The translations under genes and the position numbers were made by a program. Source: Phascolarctos cinereus (taxonomy: Eukaryota > Chordata > Mammalia > Diprotodontia > Phascolarctidae). From it: 64,000 nucleotides of DNA. The DNA is taken from contig NW_018343987.1 in assembly GCF_002099425.1 (NCBI RefSeq), positions 14,819,501 to 14,883,500 on the forward strand, in the 5' to 3' direction. Every line of letters starts with the position of its first letter. The first letter of the stretch is position 1. The notes beneath the pieces are model-generated. The model was not told the DNA's origin, did not search any database, and was given only the letters and a program-made list of their open reading frames with translations. Below are positions 1 through 11,149 of this stretch, one piece after another.

Positions 1-284
1 GAGAAGCCCACCAATGCCACACAGAAGCCCATGGTCTCTGCTTTATCTCTAAAACCTCCTCCTCTACCTCACAGTATTCCCTTTCTTCTCCATATCCCTG
101 TAGCCAATTCAGTTTGGAATATTTATTTTTTAATGTTGTTGAACCATTGGAAAGCTAAGCCTCAAAAAAAACAATAGTCTTCTCCCTTCTTACTATAGTT
201 CCATAAATATATATGGGTAAAAAACAACTCCATCATGGTAGCTACCACTAAATTCTTCTTTCATTCTTTTATCCACTTCACTCA
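1..284. other. unassigned sequence
   Basis: No repeat family, gene or RNA recognised. The sequence is ordinary AT-rich mammalian DNA with no open frame of note. Confidence 0.5.
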
Positions 285-880
285 AGTGATTAATTAAACA
301 GATATTTGTTGAGTGCCTAAGTGGTACACAGGAGAATTGTGGTAGGCTCTACAGGGAGGGGAGAGTGCAGAGAAGAGTAAGACACCTTATAATCCTTCTC
401 TTAATAGAGCTTACAGTCTAGTAAAGCAAAGGTATCAAACTAAAATATAAACAGATCCCTGAAGGCCGCATACTGACTTAGAGAACCACAAATTAACATT
501 ATCTGTGTTTTGTGTATTTTTATTTATTTTGTTAAACATTTCCCAATTACATTTTAATCTGATTCCCTGAGTTTGATGCCTCGGTAGTAAAGGATATAAG
601 ATGTGAACATATACTATGCTAGTCAAAGAATTTCTACTTGTAATAGAAGAGGTATGAAATGCTATGGGAGATCAGAGGAGGAAAAGATCACCTCCAATAG
701 AGAGAGATCAAGAAAGATTTCACTGAAGAAGTGATATTTCTGTTAGGTATGGAAGGGCCTTCCATGTGGAAAGAACAGGGTGAACAAGGGCATAGTGATG
801 AGAAAATGCTTGTCTTTGGAGAATGACAAGCTGTTCAGTTTGTATGGGATTTTAGAGAGTACGAAGAGATTAAGTAATTT
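285..880 (-). mobile_element. L2 LINE 3' part, interrupted by a hAT-like element
   Basis: The L2 3' terminus, read in reverse, starts near 290 (atatttgttgagtgccta) and runs through the segment ending in gagcttacagtctag. It resumes after the insert at 427-584 with the usual upstream L2 3' UTR (aagggcctt, gtgaacaagggcat). It is non-coding and old. Confidence 0.75.
427..584. mobile_element. hAT-like non-autonomous DNA transposon with 8-bp TSD
   Basis: The ends form terminal inverted repeats: caaaggtatcaaact at 427-441 and agtttgatgcctcgg at 570-584. Both flanks carry the 8-bp direct repeat tagtaaag (419-426 and 585-592). An 8-bp target duplication is characteristic of hAT elements. The interior is AT-rich with no transposase. 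The element lies inside an L2 copy, so it is younger than that L2. Confidence 0.82.
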
Positions 881-924
881 GAAAAGCAATTTCTCAAGGA
901 ACAGAGATTATTTTTACACTGTCT

Positions 925-1078
925 AATGGTGGCTTGCATCTGTAAAAGCCCCTGAGAACTTTGTATTTCCTACTTCCCAGTGTTGTTGTGAGGATCAAAT
1001 AAGATAATATTTGTAAAGCACTTAGCATGGTGCCTGGCACATAGTAGGCCCTTAATAAATCCATGTTCCTTTCCCCCT
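925..1078 (+). mobile_element. MIR-family SINE, 3' half
   Basis: The MIR tail pattern is clear: ttgttgtgaggatcaaat, then taaagcacttagcatggt, then gcacatagtaggccctta. Confidence 0.75.
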
Positions 1079-1830
1079 CATGTGGGTATTAATAGAGGTG
1101 CTTAGAGGATTGGAGGAGAAAGTTTATAGACTCATTGCTGTTTTCTCTGGAATATCTTCAGGGCAACAACCGCTTTGTATATAGAGGAAATCTGGAGATT
1201 TTAATTAAATTTTTTTTTAGAATAATAATGTAAGGGTTTGATCATGGGATTCCTCTGGTCAGCTTGATGATCTTCTCGGTGAGTCTTCATTTGAGAATTG
1301 AAAGCATCTCACTATGGAGGCTATCAGGAAGTCCACTATCATTCATGACAGGACTAAAGGCTTCTTACCCAATATAACTCAGAAATCTGTCCTCTTTAAT
1401 GAGGCAGCAGGGGTTCAGGTAGGGCATTCTCCTCGCCCCAGATGGGCAAGCACATCTCCCACTGTTGCCAGGCAGCCACTGATGGTTTTTTTGGGGGTGG
1501 AAAGAAGACTCAGCCTCATCTGCTGTGCTCTCAGGATCTCTCTGAAAGAAAAATGAAAATAAAAAGGTAAAGCCAAGAAGATTTGAAAGTAGTCTGTTTT
1601 TCCTTTAATAGGTCAACCCAAAGAAGCTGAGGAGGCCTGTCCTTCCAGGAGTCTGGGTCAATAGATTCATCTTGGGGCCAGCCCCCAACAGTGAATTCCA
1701 GCCTCCAGAAGGTACCAAGAAGCATCTCTAATCCAACCAATGAATTGGGGAAGGCATCCCTAGTCACTGAGACTTAAGCTTAATTAGATGTCTTTAGTTC
1801 TCTCAACAAGATACCTGCCAGCAGTGATAG
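1079..1830. other. unassigned sequence
   Basis: No family recognised. An 80-codon frame at 1314-1556 has no recognisable motif and no supporting splice or promoter context. Confidence 0.45.
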
Positions 1831-1834
1831 AAGG

Positions 1835-1985
1835 AAAGAGAATTCTGGCTCTGAGTCAGAGGACCTGAATTCAAATCCCACGTCTAATGATTACTACCCT
1901 ACGTGAATTTGGCAAGTCATTTAATGTTTCTGGGCCTCAGGTGGTCCCTCCATCTCTAGATCTATAAACCTTTTTGACATATCTA
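1835..1985 (+). mobile_element. MIR-family SINE
   Basis: Box-B-like head gaattcaaatccca, then ggcaagtcatttaatg, then tgggcctcag: the order of a MIR from tRNA-like head into CORE. Confidence 0.8.
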
Positions 1986-1989
1986 TGTT

Positions 1990-3890
1990 CTCTAGAGAGG
2001 GGGTTTTAAAAGTCCCTAACAAAGGCTTCCCAGTCTATAAGCTCATCAAACCAATCAAGAAATTTCTTTGACCAGCCTCCTACAAGAATAAAGTGCATCT
2101 TTCTAGGCCTACGTGGCGTTTCCATTTAAATATAGTGGCAAACTAGCAAAAAAAGCCTTTCAATGGCTTTTCGGTAAGCTCAAGCATAATTAAAATTTTA
2201 AAAAATCCTGGACAGGGGCTTCTCCCATGACTACCCAGAGCAAACAAGTACAGAAGGAATGAACCTAGTCCCCCAAAGACAGATTTCTGGGCCAGTCACT
2301 GGATCTTCATTCTTCATGCCACAAATAGAATGAAGATCTGAACCTTCCTGCTGTCTAGTCCAGCTAGCGAATCCAATTTGCGATTTTCATTTCCTTCCCT
2401 GTAAGCTCTATTTACAGATGACCTTTGGTGTCACAACCATTACCAAAATATATCATTAACTAGCAAAACCCAACTCCTCAGGTGAAATGAGAACTGATCA
2501 CGTGGAAGTTCTGACTGATGTTTTCAACACTACTCTACTCAGGATGGAAATCAGACTCTGCGCTTTTCTCCCCTAAAGATAATCTTTACTTTAATGGGCT
2601 GCAAAAGCAGCCTGCCAGAAAGAGACAAACATTTATTAAAGTCTCAATAAATAGTAATTCACTAAGGATAAGACTCTTCCTCCTGAAAGTCTAAACGCCC
2701 TCTAAAAATTATTTCAGAAATATGTTGCTAAAGGATTAAAATAAGATCAAGTACTTAAGCCTTGTGTTGTTCACATTCAACTTGGTTTTCTCTCTGTTCC
2801 CTTGGGAATACTAATGTAGGGAGAAAAAAAATACTACAGAAGTAACTAATGTGAGATCTATTGTAAACTCATATGAAGCAAGGAATTCAATTTAGTCTGA
2901 GGCTCCTTCTTCTGCTCCCCCATTGGAAATGAAATGGAATATTTTCCATTCTTGTTCATCATTCAGGTCTGATGTTAGTATCACTTGCTTCCACTGCCTT
3001 GAAATGAGTATAAGGTAGCACTCTGAGCAACACTTCTGAGGCAAGAGAGAAACCCTGGCCTTTGAGTGCTTAATAGAAAAGATGCAGAGAATAGAAACTC
3101 AAGATGCCATTTCTACGGAAGTATAGCTCATCTCTCAATGCACAAATTCCTCCTGACTAGTAGTTTTGACTTCAAAGGTAATCGGGATGTTCCTTCTTTT
3201 GCTTGAGCTGGTGCAAGGAGCTGGTTGTCCCCTTTGGCGTAGCTAGCTGGATTCGATGCACATAATAATGTTACAGGGTGTGGTCCAGATGCTGAGTGCC
3301 TTTGATGGCATCTCCTCACTTGGAGAACCTGCTTCTGGGAGAAGCTTCAATAACGTACAATGGAACTGCATTAGAGAGAATGTTACAGCGTGCATAAACC
3401 TTCCGTAACTGGTTCTAGTTGGCTAGCCACATGGTGAATTGGAGGCTCTTTGATGGGCTATAGAAATATTCAAAGGGCTGTTGCAGGCCTCTGTCATCTT
3501 TCTTTGAATCAGTCCTTTCAGCTGCTTTTTTGTGCTCTAACTTCTTTGCTCAATGATGAAAGACAATGTTGTAAGAGTTCAGGTTGTGGAGTCTTTTCCC
3601 CTCTCAAGCTGTGTGGTCCTGTGAAATGGGCTCATGTTTTTAGTGTCTGTGTATCTGTTCCAGGTGAAGTTGTCGAAGCTTGCAAACTTGTGAGTTTTGA
3701 AAAATCGTAAGGGCGCACTGGTGTTCTGGAGTCCCAGAATCTGGATTCAGTAGCCAGATAAGCATCAGTTCTCAGAAAGGCAAGCAGTGACCTCAGAGAG
3801 TGACTTTTGGGATCCAGACCGAAGAGGACGCATCTGGCATCCACTGTTGCATTTGGTAGGACCAATGCTATGTAACAGCTGAGTTCCCAG
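1990..3890. other. long unassigned stretch
   Basis: 1.9 kb without a recognised repeat, which is rare here. Sub-blocks 2095-2215 and 2350-2480 look of mixed, non-repetitive composition and might be conserved non-coding DNA. The short frames at 3128-3319, 3450-3710 and 3632-3865 overlap one another on both strands and show no domain. Confidence 0.45.
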
Positions 3891-3891
3891 G

Positions 3892-4154
3892 CAAGCTTAC
3901 TTGTTCAGTCATGTCCAGCTCTTTGTGACTCCATGTGGGTTTTCTTGGCAAAGATGCCACATTGGTTTGCCATTTCCTTCTCTAGTTAATTTTATAGATA
4001 AGAAAACTGAGGCAAACAGGGTTAAGTGACTTGGCCAGGGTCACACAGCTAGTATGTGTCAGAAGCCAGATTTGAACTCAGGAAAGTGAGTCTTCCTGAC
4101 TCTAGGCCCAGTATTTTCTCTGCTGTGCCACGTAGGTGCTCCACAAGCTTACTT
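3892..4154 (-). mobile_element. Mar1 marsupial CORE-SINE with 11-bp TSD
   Basis: The element (3903-4143) reads in reverse from the Bov-B-like end (gttcagtcatgtcc, ttttcttggcaaaga) through the CORE (ggccagggtcacacagct) to the tRNA-like head. Perfect 11-bp direct repeats caagcttactt flank it at 3892-3902 and 4144-4154. Confidence 0.93.
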
Positions 4155-4169
4155 ACTTATCCCTTAATC

Positions 4170-4375
4170 TCTTCATTCATAGAATCAAATAATTTTTGAA
4201 CTGCAAATAACCTCGAAGACCATCTAATTCCATCCTTTATTTTATAGAAAAGGGAAATTGAGGCTCAGACAGTTGAAGGGACTTGGCCAAGTTCATACAA
4301 CTAGTGAGTAGCAGAACAAGGACTAAGACCAGGTTCAATAAATAATCTTTCTACTGGGCAGAGCTGCTTCCTTTA
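4170..4375 (-). mobile_element. MIR-family SINE (MIR3/Ther-2-like tail)
   Basis: In reverse it reads from tail (agaccatctaattcc) through CORE (gggaaattgaggctcaga) to head. It lies directly beside the Mar1 copy. Confidence 0.8.
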
Positions 4376-4379
4376 TGCC

Positions 4380-4775
4380 ATTCAGACCATACTCTGGGAC
4401 CATGTCCTTCACTTTACAATTTGTTCAATTCAAACAACTCTTGAAATCTTAGCATCCTTGTGAAGCATTTTCTGTGAAATATAGCTACCAAAAAAGTGGT
4501 AATTTCTTCTCTCCATGGTTCTAGAAGAACATAAAACAAATGACCTATTATGACTTGCCCAATCTGGCTCTCCCAGGGGCCAACTGTTCTCCCACTCAAA
4601 CCATCAAAAAAGCCCAGGTTCTTAGCACATTTTTGGTCAGTATCCACTTAAAACCACACAGCTTAATAGCTTATGAGCCCTACTGATGTTCTTTGACTAA
4701 AATCAGATTTAACCAGATTTCAAATCAAAAGTTTAAGGCAAAAGACCTTTAATCTATTAGCATATCAAAATAAGA
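4380..4775. other. unassigned sequence
   Basis: No repeat family or coding exon recognised. Confidence 0.45.
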
Positions 4776-4777
4776 TT

Positions 4778-4962
4778 ATAGGATCATAGATTTAGAACTA
4801 GAAAGGACCTTGGAGGTTACTTAATTCAACCCCCTTATTTTACAGATCAGGATACTGAGGCCAAGAGAGACTTAACGACTTTTCGAAGATTACACATTGA
4901 GTAAATGGCAGAAAGAGGATTTGAACCCAAGTCATCTGACTCCAAATCTAGTACTCTTTCTT
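4778..4962 (-). mobile_element. MIR-family SINE (MIR3/Ther-2-like tail)
   Basis: ggatcatagatttagaac then aaggaccttggaggtta then gatttgaacccaagtc: reverse MIR3 order. The 79-113 codon frames overlapping it are SINE-derived. Confidence 0.85.
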
Positions 4963-4964
4963 CT

Positions 4965-5520
4965 GTATCTGAAAATTTCCTACTCATATACACAAGGTAA
5001 GTTTGCCTACCCATATATACACTGTACCCCTGATGCTCACAGTAAACTCCCTCCTCACTTTTCATTGCATGTGTTGTCTCTGTCACCTCCCATTACCTCT
5101 TCATATCACAGGGGAAGAACGAAGCAGTTTCAAGCATCTTCCTTGGCTCCCAAATCCCCTGTTTTTAAACCCTGGCAGAGAGAGGGAATCAATCTCAGAG
5201 GAAGTAGTAAACTTCGCAGCAGCCCTGGGGGTACCTGAGCATACACTACGGGGGGGGGATGATGGGACCCTTAATGACTCTATACAATGACCTGAAATTG
5301 ATCTACTCTCTGTCCAGAGGTTTATATCACCATCCCAATACTGCTTCTCCCTCTGCCGACTTCGCTGGTCCTCTCCGAGCCATGTGTGCAACCATAAGCT
5401 TTGTCTTGTCTGCTCTGGGTTCCTTTTAAAAATCAGAAGTGGTTTTGTGCCACATATCCAATGCATGACTTACCTCTGAGGCTGCGGCACAGCGGGTCTC
5501 TCTTCCTGAATGTCTTATGG
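4965..5520. other. unassigned sequence
   Basis: No family recognised. The frames at 5003-5290 and 5101-5466 overlap on opposite strands without recognisable domains. Confidence 0.4.
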
Positions 5521-5524
5521 GGAA

Positions 5525-5635
5525 CATATACACACATGTGTTCATACATGTATATATAAACACATATATACATGTATGTATGTATATGCAAATGTGTACA
5601 CATACATACACATATATACATATACACAAACACGC

Positions 5636-5675
<40 letters not shown>
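5525..5675. repeat. compound (TA/CA) microsatellite
   Basis: Alternating purine-pyrimidine tract: TATACA-type units to about 5628, then nearly pure (CA)n from 5631 to 5668. All open frames across it are repeat read-through. Confidence 0.95.
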
Positions 5676-5701
5676 TTCACTTACTACATCATTAAATACA
5701 C

Positions 5702-5755
5702 TTGACCCACAGTGCCGGTACATAGTAGGTGCTTAATAAATGTTTATTGACTGAC
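5702..5755 (+). mobile_element. L2 LINE 3' terminus
   Basis: gtacatagtaggtgctta followed by ataaatgtttattgact is the characteristic L2 3' end. Confidence 0.7.
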
Positions 5756-6034
5756 TGAGCTGTAGTTTGTTTCTAATTTGTAAGACTGGGATAAATGTCC
5801 TTGTTGTACCTTTTCCCCAAAATTGGAGGGAGGAAAGGTCCTTATAAACCTCAAAGCACTTTATAAATGTAAGCTATTCGTTTACTTCTATATGCACTTG
5901 ATCTGTTGCTGTCTGCATGCTTGGCTGCCTGGCATGATATCCTTTTATAGGTTTGCCAATATTAGCATTATTTCAGAGTGTGACTTTCAAGAAGTCAGCA
6001 AAAATAATAATAACAAGAATAATAATGTTGTTTA

Positions 6035-6270
6035 ATAATAATGGTGATGATCATAGCTAGTATTTATATAGTGCTTTAAAGTTTGCAAAGCACATAACAT
6101 ATATCTTTCTTGATTCTCACACCACCATGAGAAGCAGGTGCTATTTTACAAATGAAGAAACTGAGGCTCAGAGACGTTAAGTGACTTGCCCAGGGTCACA
6201 CAGCTAATGAGTGTCTGAGGCAGGATTTCATCTCAGGTCTTCCTGACTCCAACCATGCTATCTATTTCAG
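6035..6270 (-). mobile_element. MIR-family SINE
   Basis: agtgctttaaagtttgca, then gaagaaactgaggctcag, then cttgcccagggtcacaca, then head. It includes the extended marsupial MIR tail with agcatttatatagtgc-like sequence. Confidence 0.85.
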
Positions 6271-6274
6271 GCAG

Positions 6275-6835
6275 TGACTTTCAAAGAGGCAAAGACTATT
6301 TTGGTGAGCTTTGTACTGTACTTACGACAGCACTTCATTTGACTGGACAAATAATAGATGATTTGGGATGATGATAGCATCATAATCCTATGATTTTTTT
6401 TGAATATGATATTACCACAAGAGCCATCTGGTCCTGCTTATTATTCTCTAGGGCAAATTGCCATCACAGTCATCATTATCAGTAGCAGCAGTAATAAATG
6501 CTTCCCTAATGATTGAGTCAGTTGATGTCCAAGGCACTCAACAGAATGGGCAGAGGACATGGACAGGCATAGGGAACATCCTTGCCCTCAGAGATGTCAT
6601 ATTTTAAAGGAAGGAAGTCTTCTGCAATGGAAAAAAAATATGAGATCTCTCCTTCTGTGTTTTCCAATTTTTCTTCCTTTTCCTTCCCAGTCCCATTTCT
6701 CCATGCTCATCTAATGCATCAAGGTTGTTAATATAGGTGACTGGCCAGTTTCACCTAATTAAAGCCCAGCAGAGAGTCTATTTAGTCCTCACCCAGGGTC
6801 TTTGGCAGGTCTCCTCACCTGAAGAGGGCAGAAAA
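6275..6835. other. unassigned sequence
   Basis: Mostly unassigned. 6530-6620 vaguely resembles an L2 3' end in reverse but is too diverged to call. Confidence 0.35.
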
Positions 6836-6839
6836 ATTA

Positions 6840-8185
6840 AATCAACACAATGAACCAAAGTGAAATCACAATAAAGCCAGAAGAAATAAAAAAAAGAATT
6901 ATTGAAAACTACTATCAGTTAAATGCTAACTCAAAACACAAAAGAGAGGAATACCTTAAAAAATAAAAATATCCAAGCTAATAGAAGACCAAATAGATAT
7001 CTTAATTAATTCAATCTCAGAAAAAGAAATAGAACTAACCATAAAGGAACTACGAAAGAAAAAAACATTCTTAGTTCTAATGGATTCATGGGAGAATTCT
7101 ATCAAACTTTTAGACTTTTAAAGAAAAATTGAAAAAATATTGATAAAATAAAATAAAAAATAAAAATTGTGATAATACTCACAAATTATTCTCAGAAAAT
7201 TGAGGGGAAAAGCACCCTACTAGATTCCTTTTATGAGACAAATGTAGTACTAATATCTAAGCCAGGGAAAGATAAAGCAGAGAAGGAGAACTAGAAACCA
7301 ATGTAATTAATGAACATCAGTTAAAATTTTTAAATAAAATCCTATTACACAGATTACAGCAATTATTAATGAAAACATTCATCTTGACTAAGTTGGATAT
7401 ATATCAGGTTTGCAGGAATGAATCAACATTATAAAAAAACTCAACATAATCATATTAAAAACAAAAACATTTAAATCCACATGATAATTTCAATTAATGT
7501 GGAAAAGTGTTTTACAAAGTACATCACTCATTTGTGCTAAAAACAAAAAGAACCAACCATAAAGTATTTCTATATAAAAACCAAAAGCAAGGATTATATG
7601 GAATGGGGAAACATTAGAACATTTCCCATTAAGTACAGGAGTAAAGCAATCTCGCTCTCTATTATTTGATACGATTCTGAAAATGCTGTCAATAGCAATA
7701 AGAACAGAGAAGTAAATTAAAAGTATAAAGTTAGGTCAAGAGGAGATAAAAGTATCCCCATCTGCTGATGATATAAATTCTGAGAAATCAGCAAAAGCAC
7801 CAACTGAGACAATAGTTTCAGCAAAGTTGAAAGCAATAAAATAAGAATAGCATTTCTCTATAATAATGATAAAATCCAAGAGGCAATATAGAAAAGCAAA
7901 TCCCATTTCAAATAACTACAATGTGCATAAAATGTCTGGGGAACAGTCTACCAAAGCACACAAAAAACTTGCATAGATTCAGTGACAGAGTACTCTTTAA
8001 AGAAATAAAGAACAATTTAAATAGTTGGAGGAATATTTAATATAATGGCCAGGCCACGTCAACATAATAAAAATAACAATACTACCAAAGTTAATTTACA
8101 GTTTTAATGCTATACCAATCAAATTATCAAAGGGATACTTTGTAGAACTTGAGAAAATAACAAAATTCATTTAGACCTTAGAATT
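6840..8185 (+). mobile_element. L1 LINE fragment, ORF2 reverse-transcriptase region
   Basis: The A-rich plus strand follows L1 ORF2 in order: agtgaaatcacaataaag near the start, gaattctatcaaacttt (the GEFYQ/EFYQT region), taatgaacatcag (the MN region), gcaggaatgaatcaac, then tctgctgatgatata at 7761-7775. The last corresponds to the RT catalytic ADD motif, here S-A-D-D. It continues to ataccaatcaaattatc and acaaaattcatttag. Numerous stops and frameshifts leave no frame above 60 codons. Both ends are truncated, with no 5' UTR, endonuclease or 3' UTR. It is an old dead copy. Confidence 0.85.
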
Positions 8186-8189
8186 CATC

Positions 8190-8640
8190 AGAGAAAAGCC
8201 TTAGACCATTCTATTTGGTTATCCAAGGTCTCAAGCTAGAGTTGTTCAGACTTAATGCTCTTAGGCCATACGATTCTAGCTGGCAACATAGCTGAGTGCT
8301 CCCTCCACTCTATCACCAAGTCTGTCCTATAGGTGGAAAGGCCCTGGCCCAGGAAGGAAGAACAATGATTCTCTCATCCTAGTTCTACCTCTGAACAGGT
8401 ACTTATCTTCCCTTGGGCCAAATTTCTAAGCTGTAATTAGCTGGAGACATCTATGCCCTGCAGGGCAAATCACTTTACCCAACTCTTCCTTGACATTCCC
8501 CCCTCTTCTCCCTGTGGTGGCAGACTATGGTCTAATGGGCATAGAACTCAGGCCTGGAAGTTTCCTTGGGCCACCATGTTCAATGATGATTTAAAAAAAA
8601 GAGGCAGCTATATGTGCTGTTTTAAGAAATAAAGCTCTGA
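8190..8640. other. unassigned sequence after the L1 fragment
   Basis: No family recognised. It is more GC-rich than the L1 and contains no open frame of note. Confidence 0.4.
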
Positions 8641-8830
8641 TATCATGCTCCCACTCCCCCCCAAAAAAAGCTTTGGTACCTTGGATACCAGGGTCTTGCC
8701 ATGGCACTATCTGATGGTTGGAAAAACATTCTCCACCTCCATTTTGAGCTCTCTGTCCTCTCAGATAACTCCTCCTAACTATTTCTTCAGGATCTCAAAG
8801 CCAACATGTCCAAAACACAGAACATTTATT
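8640..8830 (+). mobile_element. possible L2 LINE ORF2 C-terminal fragment
   Basis: atctcaaagccaacatgtcc then aaaacacagaac at 8795-8825 matches the L2 ORF2 stretch encoding (S/N)MSKT(E). The upstream part is only weakly similar. Confidence 0.4.
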
Positions 8831-9415
8831 AATTAATTAAAATGCCTAATAACTGTTTCTCAATTGATTTCTAGAATAGAAAATGCTGAACATATTTAAA
8901 TAGTTCTTCCCTACCCCCCTTCCCCCCCCCAGTAGAAACTATGGTACAGGGAATTTTGGAAGCAAACAGAGGTTCAGGGACATCTGCAAGTACTTGAAAG
9001 TAGCTTTTTTTTTTTAAACTAAATTGAGACTTCAGCCTCATCTCATGTCAATCTTTCATTTTATAGATGAAAAAATGGAGACCTAAAAAAAAAAATGGAG
9101 ACCTAGAGAAGAATGTAGCCTAGTCTCTGCTTAGATGGTGTGGTACAGTAGAACTAATAACTCCCCAGACCAAGAAGCAAGAGAAATGTGAAGACCAGGT
9201 GGCAAGAGAAACCAGGATTTATTTACTTCCCATCACAGCTGCCAAACCCAACAACTGTTGATGGGGACATAGCAGCTGCCCCATTGAACTATATCCCAGT
9301 GGTGCAACAGCTGTGACTATTTTCCCTTTTGCAGGCAGGGGTAGTTTTAAGGGGGTAGGAAAGGTTCAGCAGTTACCTCTATTGATGCCTTCTCTTTGCC
9401 CTAGATATTTCCTTA
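8831..9415. other. unassigned, with a 20-bp-period duplication
   Basis: 9040-9120 is a degraded reverse MIR. Inside it aaaaatggagaccta occurs at 9071-9085 and again at 9091-9105, a local duplication with 20-bp period. 9160-9345 is unassigned. Confidence 0.5.
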
Positions 9416-9417
9416 AA

Positions 9418-9560
9418 TAAGTCAACAAATCAACAAGCATTTATTAAGTGCTTACTGTCTGCCAGGCATTGTACTAAATATGGGGAATATTTAAAAAGGG
9501 CAAAAAAACAGTACCAACTCTGAAGGAGCTCACAGTCTAATGGGGGAGACTACATGAAGA
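9418..9560 (-). mobile_element. L2 LINE 3' terminus
   Basis: acaagcatttattaagtg, then tgccaggcattgtactaa, then aaggagctcacagtctaa. Confidence 0.88.
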
Positions 9561-10320
9561 CAACTATGGAAAACCCAGTGTTCCTTCAAGCTTGTTTGTC
9601 CTATGGTACCATGGGACATTGCCGCTTTATTCCCTGGCATCCGTGGGCTTCCTTGTATATGAAGATGTCCGCTACCTGTGAAAATTATGTAGACATCAGA
9701 CCACTGGGATTTCTCTTAGTTTCCCTTGAAGGGTTGTCTAATCTCAGACGTCTGGGATGGAATTTAGCCAAACCAGAGACTGTAAGGATGGATGTCCATT
9801 AAGTACTGTTGGTCAACCTTGTTGACCTTAATCATAACATTGATCACTGATATTGATGGATCTGCCATAACCGTCAGATTCATTGTGAACAGAATGGTTG
9901 GCTGGTAGCCACATCCAGTGATGTCCCGTTCACATGGATGTCCCTTTAATAAGCATTTAATATAGTGTTGGTAAATGGGAGGGCCTTTGGATGATAATGA
10001 GGCTGAGGCTGGGCAGGCCCGAAGGCCTGAGTTCTCCTCATCTATTTGGCAAGTGACCTGCAGGAAGGGAATCTGTTATTTTATGAGGCTGATTCTCATT
10101 GCATGCTGGGAAATGTTCATTCCAGTACCCAGAAGAAAGAAATATCTGCTATACACTCCCCAGGAGGCCTGCAGATTGAAGTGGGAGATCACCTGGGATC
10201 AGCACTCTACCCCCTTGGAGAGCCTCAAGGGTTATTCCTAATCACCTTAGGTTTGATAGGGAGTAGAAGTCACTAAGTGGAGATGAATATTATAAATTCT
10301 CCTTGTACCACATCCTGCGA
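9561..10320. other. unassigned sequence
   Basis: About 0.76 kb with no recognised family. Overlapping frames at 9554-9802, 9975-10241 and 10046-10276 lack recognisable motifs. It could be an unlisted repeat or unique DNA. Confidence 0.4.
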
Positions 10321-10324
10321 TGAC

Positions 10325-10520
10325 AGTATTATAGATCACAGATTTAGAGCTGGAAAGGACTTTGGAGGTTACCTGATCTCACCCTTTCATTTCTACTGAT
10401 GAAGAAACTGAGGTTTAGAGAGGTTAGCTTTCTTAGCCAAGGTCACAGAGTTAGACAAGGACAGGGCAAAGCATTTAAATTAGGTCTTGTAGTTTCAAAT
10501 GCAGCAAGTATTCAACACCT
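10325..10520 (-). mobile_element. MIR-family SINE (MIR3-like)
   Basis: acagatttagagctggaa, ggactttggaggttacct, gaagaaactgaggtttag. Confidence 0.85.
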
Positions 10521-10539
10521 GGGCCCTTTCTATATTTGA

Positions 10540-10700
10540 ATAACAATATGTATTCACAGACAATACACATTTGACCCTACCTACAATCCTGAGGCAAGTG
10601 TAGCTGATGTTATGATCCGTATTTCCTGAATCTGGGAGTAGTTAGGCTACTTGTCCAAGGTCACCTGGCAAGTAAGTGAGGAAATTTTAACTGCCCTCCT
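10540..10700 (-). mobile_element. MIR-family SINE, degraded
   Basis: ctacttgtccaaggtcac and tggcaagtaagtgagga give the CORE-to-head part. The tail half is weak. Confidence 0.6.
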
Positions 10701-10732
10701 ACAGCTATCTAAAGGTTTAATGTTTTTTTTTT

Positions 10733-10821
10733 TAGTAGTTTCAGTGGTGTGCAACACTTCATCACCACATTTGGGGTTTTCTTGGCAAAGATAGTGGAGT
10801 GGTTCACCATTTCCTTCTCCA

Positions 10822-10920
<99 letters not shown>

Positions 10921-11063
10921 ATATGAGGAAACTGAGGCAAACAGGGTTAAGTGACTTGCCCAGGGTCACACAGCTAGTAAGTGTCTTGGGCCAGATTTGA
11001 ACTCAGGAAAATGAGCCTTCCTGACTTTTAGGCCTCTATCCCCTTCACCATCTAGCTGCCCCA
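10733..11063 (-). mobile_element. Mar1 CORE-SINE carrying an internal microsatellite
   Basis: ttggggttttcttggcaa, gtggttcaccatttcctt, then a trinucleotide tract, then gaaactgaggcaaacagg, gcccagggtcacacagct and the head to ccatctagctgcccc. The tract replaces the usual ctcattttacagat spacer. Confidence 0.93.
10822..10919. repeat. compound (CTT)n(ATT)n microsatellite
   Basis: About 14 CTT units pass directly into about 18 ATT units. The poly-N/K and poly-F/L frames reported here are simply this repeat. Confidence 0.97.
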
Positions 11064-11149
11064 TCTCTAGGTTTATAAGAAACCATTCTATACTCCAAGC
11101 TTTGAGTTGAAGAATTGAGTGTGTTATATAAACTCTCCTTCCTCAAATT

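Noticed and set aside
1835-1985. tRNA gene (box-B-like ttcaaatcc words here and in every SINE)
   Set aside because: These are tRNA-derived SINE heads without an acceptor stem, anticodon arm or terminator.
9160-9345. LTR-like texture (aggatttatttac near the left side)
   Set aside because: No paired repeats, target duplication or internal viral sequence seen; too little to name an element.
10709-11000. Poly-Asn/Lys and poly-Phe/Leu proteins on the two strands
   Set aside because: Translation of the (CTT)n(ATT)n tract within a Mar1.
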